A stretch of DNA of 64,000 nt from Streptomyces sp. NBC_01198 (GTDB taxonomy: Bacteria; Actinomycetota; Actinomycetes; Streptomycetales; Streptomycetaceae): positions 7,635,001 through 7,699,000 of the forward strand of contig NZ_CP108568.1 in the NCBI RefSeq assembly GCF_036010485.1, read 5' to 3'. Shown one piece after another: positions 60,311 through 64,000 of this stretch. A program made the position numbers and the translations under genes. How positions within the stretch are numbered: the first letter of the stretch is position 1; each line of letters begins with the position of its first letter. Under the pieces are notes generated by a model that was not told the DNA's origin, searched no databases, and saw nothing but the letters and a program-made list of their open reading frames with translations.

Positions 60311-60353
60311 GGGGCCGCCGCCCGTACCCGACCCGGGTGCGGGCGGCGGCCCC
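60311..60353. terminator. Bidirectional terminator
   Basis: A perfect 14-bp stem (60311-60324 and 60340-60353), GGGGCCGCCGCCCG and its complement, lies between the convergent S33 peptidase and PARG-like genes. It should end both transcripts. There is no U-tract. Confidence 0.8.
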
Positions 60354-60361
60354 GTGGCGGG

Positions 60362-61201
60362 TCAGGCGGGGGACGCGGCGCCGGGGAAGGCAGCGGCGAA
60401 GGCGGCCCTGACGGGGGAGCCGGGGCGGCGGTCGAGCACCGCGAAGACCACCTCGTCCACGGCGGACGCGAACCGCCCGCCGGGTCGCAGCAGCGCGGCG
60501 AAGGCCGCCGCCACCCTGGCCGGGTCGTTCATGAAGACGCCGCAGCCCCACGCGCCGAGCACCAGCCGCCGGTAGCCCTGCGCGACCGCCACTTCGAGCA
60601 CCCGCTCGGCGCGCGCGTCGAGTGCGGGGCCGATCTCGGCGACACGCTCCGGCTGCGTGCGGGCGATCACTCCGGCGTTGGGTGCGGGCGAGGTGAGGAA
60701 GCCGGCCGTCCACGGCTCGTCGACGAGGGTGTCCCGGCCGTCACGGAAGACCGGCACCGCGGGGGAGTGGATCACCCGGTCCGAGTAGAAGGCGTCCCGG
60801 TGGGTGCGGTGGTGGTCGTAGTAGCCGGGCGCCCGCAGCAGGCAGGTGTAGAGGGCCGACGACCGGCACACCGCCTCCTCCTGCGCCTGCGCCCCGTTGA
60901 GGTAGCCGCCGCCGGGATTGCGGGCGGAGGCGAAGTTCAGCACGGCAACCGGTGCGCGGTCCGCGGCGGTCAGCCGTCGCGCGGCCCCGATGCTGTCCTC
61001 CGCGGTGACCGTGCACCGCGCGCCGGGCCCGGCGGCCTGCGCGGGCGCCGACACCGGGTCGGGACCGAACAGCCGGGTGCCGTCGGCGGCCGCCGCGACG
61101 GCCGCACCGAGGTCGACCCACTGCCGGCCGGGGCCCAGGTAGCCGCCCTCGCTGACGATCCGTTCGTTCTCCCGGGCGATGTTCCGCAGACGCGCGCTCA
61201 T
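60362..61201 (-). CDS. Bacterial poly(ADP-ribose) glycohydrolase-like macrodomain protein (TIGR02452/DUF2263)
   Basis: The 279-residue protein has the PARG signature: NPGGGYLNGAQAQEEAVCR (residues 95-113, GGG at 97-99, Q107, E108, E109). It also has FASARNPGG and LGAWGCGVFMNDP. In Thermomonospora-type bacterial PARGs the two Glu residues cleave the ribose-ribose bond. It probably removes (poly-)ADP-ribose from proteins or processes ADP-ribosylated nucleotides. No PARP or ART gene is nearby. The ATG lies 6 bases after TAGCCT on the minus strand, so it may be leaderless. Confidence 0.85.
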   Translation of the reverse strand: MSARLRNIARENERIVSEGGYLGPGRQWVDLGAAVAAAADGTRLFGPDPVSAPAQAAGPGARCTVTAEDSIGAARRLTAADRAPVAVLNFASARNPGGGYLNGAQAQEEAVCRSSALYTCLLRAPGYYDHHRTHRDAFYSDRVIHSPAVPVFRDGRDTLVDEPWTAGFLTSPAPNAGVIARTQPERVAEIGPALDARAERVLEVAVAQGYRRLVLGAWGCGVFMNDPARVAAAFAALLRPGGRFASAVDEVVFAVLDRRPGSPVRAAFAAAFPGAASPA

Positions 61202-61328
61202 GGGGCGAGGCTAGGGGGGCGGCGGCCGGCGGTGCCAGGCGTTTTCGCCGCAGGGAGGGTGCCTTGCCGCGCGGCACAGACGCGATATATCGTGTGCGCG
61301 TCCCACCGCTCCCAGGAGGTCGTTGCCG

Positions 61329-61943
61329 GTGTCCGAACTGTCGCCGCGGGAAGAGCCCGCCGGCGCCGCCGTGCGCGCCTCCGACGACGAGCGCGACCAT
61401 GTCGCCGCGCTGCTCGGTGACGCGCTGGGGACGGGGCGGATCACCGTCGAGGAGCACTTCGAGCGGCTGGAGGCGGTCTACGCCGCCCGCACCCGCGGCG
61501 AGCTCGCCCCGCTGACCGCCGACCTGCCGGCCCCCGCGCCCGGCGCCCGGCTCGGCTCGCCCGCCGACCTCGACCCGGTGCGGGCGCTGTTCAGCAAGGT
61601 CCGCCGCGGCGGGCAGTGGCCGGTGCCGCCGCACACCACCGCCCGGGCGAGTTTCGGCGCGGTCGTCATCGACCTGCGGCAGGCGCTGTTCACCCGGCGC
61701 GAGGTGGAGATCCAGGCGGACTCCTTCTGCGGCAAGGTCGAGATCGTGGTGCCCGACGACGCCCACGTCTACGACATGGGCACCGCGCTGTTCGGCAAGC
61801 GCTCACAACTCGGCGGCCGCCAGGGCGGGGACGCGGACGGCAAGGGAGCCGACGGGCCGGTGGTCCGGATCACCGGGCGCTCGGTCTTCGGCCACGTGAG
61901 GGTGATGCGGGACTTCAAGTACCCCTGGCGGGACGGCCGCTGA
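61329..61943 (+). CDS. DUF1707 domain protein
   Basis: The 204-residue protein has an N-terminal DUF1707 domain (RASDDERDHVAALLGDALGTGRITVEEHFERLEAVYAA, then RGELAPLTADLP) and a C-terminal beta-rich domain (FGAVVIDLRQALFTRREVEIQADSFCGKVEIVVPD) of the YvqF/LiaF-like type. It may interact with the membrane or a signalling partner. GTG at 61329 is preferred to TTG two codons earlier because AGGAGG is 9 rather than 3 bases away. Confidence 0.85.
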   Translation: MSELSPREEPAGAAVRASDDERDHVAALLGDALGTGRITVEEHFERLEAVYAARTRGELAPLTADLPAPAPGARLGSPADLDPVRALFSKVRRGGQWPVPPHTTARASFGAVVIDLRQALFTRREVEIQADSFCGKVEIVVPDDAHVYDMGTALFGKRSQLGGRQGGDADGKGADGPVVRITGRSVFGHVRVMRDFKYPWRDGR

Positions 61944-61959
61944 CCGCCCCCCGCGGCGG

Positions 61960-62679
61960 TCAGGACGACGAGCGGCGCAGCCGCCCGGAGACGCCCTTCT
62001 GCTGCGCCTGCTCGGCCTTCACCTCGCCCGCGTAGCGGTCGACGTACTCCTGCCCGGACATCGCAAGCACCTCGTACATGATCTCGTCGGTGACCGCCCG
62101 CACCACCAGCCGCTCGCCCTCCATGCCGAAGAAGCGGCTGAAGTCCAGCGGGGCGCCGAAGCGGATGGTCACCCGGCCGATCCGCGGGATCTTCCGTCCG
62201 GGCGGCTGCAGCTCGAAGGTGCCGACCATCGCGCACGGGACCACCGGTGCCTGCGCCCGCAGCGCCATCACCGCGACCCCGGTCCTGCCGCGGTAGAGCC
62301 GCCCGTCGTGCGAGCGGGTTCCCTCGGGGTAGATGCCGAGCAGTTCGCCGCGGCCCAGCACCTCAAGGGCCGCGTCGATCGCCGACTGCGAGGCCTTGCC
62401 GCCCGAGCGGTCCACCGGGATCTGGCCCACCCCGCGGAAGAAGGCCGCGGTGAGCCGGCCCTTGAGCCCGGGGCCGGTGAAGTATTCGGCCTTCGCGAGG
62501 AAGGTGATCCGGCGCGGCAGCATGGCCGGCATCACGAAGTGGTCGGAGAAGGACAGGTGGTTGCCGGCGATGATGGCGGCACCGGTCTCCGGGATGTTCT
62601 CCATGCCCTCGATCCGCGGCCGGAACAGCAGCCGCAGCAAGGGCCCGAGAATCACGTACTTGAGCACCCGGTAGAACAC
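61960..62679 (-). CDS. 1-acyl-sn-glycerol-3-phosphate acyltransferase (PlsC-like)
   Basis: The 239-residue LPLAT has NHLSFSDH (HX4D catalytic motif), VGQIPVDRSGG, GIYPEGTRSHDG and VPCAMVGTFELQPPG. It transfers an acyl group from CoA/ACP to lysophosphatidate in phospholipid synthesis. It starts at GTG (VFYRVLKYV), with GGGGGAGG 6 bases before; an ATG 10 codons upstream is the alternative. No membrane anchor is clear apart from a hydrophobic N-terminal helix. Confidence 0.88.
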   Translation of the reverse strand: MFYRVLKYVILGPLLRLLFRPRIEGMENIPETGAAIIAGNHLSFSDHFVMPAMLPRRITFLAKAEYFTGPGLKGRLTAAFFRGVGQIPVDRSGGKASQSAIDAALEVLGRGELLGIYPEGTRSHDGRLYRGRTGVAVMALRAQAPVVPCAMVGTFELQPPGRKIPRIGRVTIRFGAPLDFSRFFGMEGERLVVRAVTDEIMYEVLAMSGQEYVDRYAGEVKAEQAQQKGVSGRLRRSSS

Positions 62680-62830
62680 GGGCCGCCTCCCCCTGGACAG
62701 TCCCGGCACGCCCGGGCCGCGCTGCGCCGGTCCACCCGCGCCCCGGCAGAGTAGTGCCAGGCAACCGGCCGCGACCAGCAGGCGGCCGAACCGGCGCGCC
62801 CGGCGTGGCGCCGGAGCCGGCCCGCCCGGG

Positions 62831-63787
62831 TCAGCCGCGCCCGCGCGCCTCCAGCGAGGCCAGATAAGCGTTGTACGCCACCAGCTCGGCGTCGCCGTCC
62901 CGGTCGGCGGCCCGGTCCTGGCGGCGGGCCTGCCGCTGCTCGGAGGTGTACCACTGGAAGAGCAGCGCCACCAGCACGATCACCGACGGGATCTCGCTGA
63001 ACGCCCACGCGATACCGCCCGCCGCGGTCTGGTCGTCCAGCGCGTCGATCCCCAGGGAGGCCATCGGGTGCTTGAAGGTGGTCACCAGCGGCTCGCTGGC
63101 CATCATCACCGCGATGCCGAAGAAGGCGTGGAAGGGCATACCGGCGAAGAGCTCCAGCATCCGCATCACGTACCCGGGCCGGTGCGGGCCGGGATCGACG
63201 CCCATGATCGGCCAGAAGAACAGCAGCCCCACCGCGAGGAAGTGCACCATCATCGCCTGGTGCCCGACCTCGCTGCGCATCAGGAAGTCGAACAGCGGCG
63301 AGAAGTACAGCGCGTACAGGCTGGCGATGAACAGCGGGATGGTGAAGGCGGGATGCGTCACGATCCGCATGAACCTGCTGTGCAGCAGCTTCACCAGCAG
63401 CTCGCGCGGCCCGATCCGGCCCCGGCCGGCCGTCGGCAGCGCGCGCAGCGCCAGGGTCACCGGGGCGCCGAGCAGCAGCAGGATCGGCGAGAGCATGCTG
63501 AGGATCATGTGCTGCACCATGTGCACGCTGAACATGACCATGCCGTAGTCGTTGAGCCGGGTGCACATCGTCACCCCGACGGTCAGCACGCCGAGGACGA
63601 ACGCCGCCGTACGCCCCACCGGCCAGCGGTCGCCGCGCCGGTGCAGGCGCAGCACCGCGACGCCGTAGAGCGCGAGCAGCAGCGCGCAGCCGATCAGGAA
63701 GAACGGGTCGCCGCTGCTGAAGGCCAGCCCCCGGCCGAGGGTGAACGGCGGCAGGTCCATGTGCATGCCGGGTCCACCGTGGTCCAT
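62831..63787 (-). CDS. Cytochrome c oxidase assembly protein (CtaG/caa3 type)
   Basis: The 318-residue polytopic protein has about seven to nine helices, with SVHMVQHMILSMLSPILLLLGAPVT and HQAMMVHFLAVGLLFFWPIMGVDP, the pattern of the CtaG_Cox/caa3_CtaG family. Histidines in HMVQHM, GHQAMMVH and MPFHAFFG could bind copper. It probably helps insert copper into cytochrome oxidase. The N-terminus (DHGGPGMHMDLPP) is short and Met/His-rich. Confidence 0.9.
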   Translation of the reverse strand: MDHGGPGMHMDLPPFTLGRGLAFSSGDPFFLIGCALLLALYGVAVLRLHRRGDRWPVGRTAAFVLGVLTVGVTMCTRLNDYGMVMFSVHMVQHMILSMLSPILLLLGAPVTLALRALPTAGRGRIGPRELLVKLLHSRFMRIVTHPAFTIPLFIASLYALYFSPLFDFLMRSEVGHQAMMVHFLAVGLLFFWPIMGVDPGPHRPGYVMRMLELFAGMPFHAFFGIAVMMASEPLVTTFKHPMASLGIDALDDQTAAGGIAWAFSEIPSVIVLVALLFQWYTSEQRQARRQDRAADRDGDAELVAYNAYLASLEARGRG

Positions 63788-63858
63788 CCGTCACTCCTCC
63801 GTCGCACCTGCCGGCAACAGGCCGATTCGACCGTTGTGCCCGCTCCAGACTAGAACTG

Positions 63859-63884
63859 CCCCCGTCCGGCGTTCCGGGCGGGGG
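63859..63884 (-). terminator. Terminator hairpin after the probable phosphofructokinase gene
   Basis: CCCCCGTCCGG (63859-63869) and CCGGGCGGGGG (63874-63884) form an 11-bp stem with one G-T pair and loop CGTT. It lies downstream of the partial gene at the right end and upstream of ctaG. Confidence 0.6.
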
Positions 63885-63913
63885 CGGGTGTGCGCGCCGT
63901 GCGGCTCAGCGGC

Positions 63914-64000
63914 TCACAGGACGCATTCGGCCTCGGTGTAGCGGTCGGCCGGGACGGTCTTGAGGTGCTGGACCGCGTCGGCGAGCGGCACCAGGGTGAT
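63914..64000 (-). CDS. pfkA: C-terminal fragment, probable 6-phosphofructokinase
   Basis: Only the last 28 codons are in the window: VPLADAVQHLKTVPADRYTEAE, then CVL and stop. The LKTVP-x-x-RY-x-EAE ending is what I expect for streptomycete ATP-dependent phosphofructokinase (PfkA), which phosphorylates fructose 6-phosphate in glycolysis. The identification rests on this short tail alone. Confidence 0.55.
   Translation of the reverse strand: MTLVPLADAVQHLKTVPADRYTEAECVL

Noticed and set aside
1..64000. CRISPR array, tRNA genes, prophage or integrative element
   Set aside because: I saw no regularly spaced repeats with unique spacers, no cloverleaf-like sequence, and no integrase, terminase, capsid or transposase gene. 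The 126-bp repeats are coding TPR units.

Overview
The window is very GC-rich, with strongly GC-biased third codon positions, many GTG starts, many very short or absent mRNA leaders and many 1-4 nt gene overlaps. Together with gene families such as WhiJ-type HTH plus DUF397, actinobacterial NB-ARC/TPR proteins, ureABCFGD order and a DmdR-type iron box, this points to a chromosomal segment of a streptomycete (Streptomyces or a close relative). I see no tRNA, rRNA, CRISPR array, integrase or intact insertion sequence.

Layout. 1-9 kb: an MFS exporter, a membrane-anchored ectodomain protein, a hotdog protein, a DedA protein, two divergent left-handed beta-helix proteins (a gamma-carbonic anhydrase homologue and an acyltransferase), a YbaK-type protein, a CoA-binding protein, a YigZ protein and a glucarate dehydratase homologue with altered active-site residues. 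9-17 kb: sbcD-sbcC, a divergent Lrp/rhodanese pair, a GNAT and a DUF885 peptidase-like protein. 17-27 kb holds two unusual modules. The first is an NLR-like NB-ARC/TPR protein translationally coupled to a small partner sharing its beta-strand tag. The second is a divergent Hsp90 overlapped by a 986-residue TPR protein, which runs convergently into a PP2C-like protein. Between them lies a membrane/ACT-like/GNAT fusion.

27-43 kb: a MocR regulator divergent from an EamA transporter, an NCS2 purine permease, two SDRs, a GntR/HutC regulator whose promoter carries a dre-like palindrome, a ROK regulator, a mismatch glycosylase that appears to start at CTG and overlap purB, an SGNH hydrolase, an XRE/SDR divergent pair, and two CNNM/CBS membrane proteins. 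43-49 kb: an RHH/Doc-like toxin-antitoxin pair with a visible operator, and a biotin cluster in which bioF is divergent from bioB-bioA-bioD.

49-64 kb: a WhiJ-like/DUF397/RsbW-like triad, an NlpC/P60 wall hydrolase preceded by a c-di-AMP (ydaO) riboswitch and a perfect Crp-type site, a clpP paralogue divergent from a solitary YefM/Phd antitoxin across a TGTACA-type palindrome, the urease operon ureABCFGD (no ureE or nickel permease in view), a decayed ABC half-transporter that keeps a near-consensus iron box, a secreted S33 peptidase, a bacterial PARG-like macrodomain protein, a DUF1707 protein, a PlsC-type acyltransferase, a CtaG-type cytochrome oxidase assembly protein and the tail of a probable phosphofructokinase.

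Most of this is streptomycete housekeeping and accessory metabolism. The best candidates for something little described are the NLR-like pair at 17.1-19.8 kb and the Hsp90-TPR-PP2C module at 21.7-27.3 kb. Smaller leads are the YefM/ClpP locus, the PARG gene and the altered GlucD homologue.
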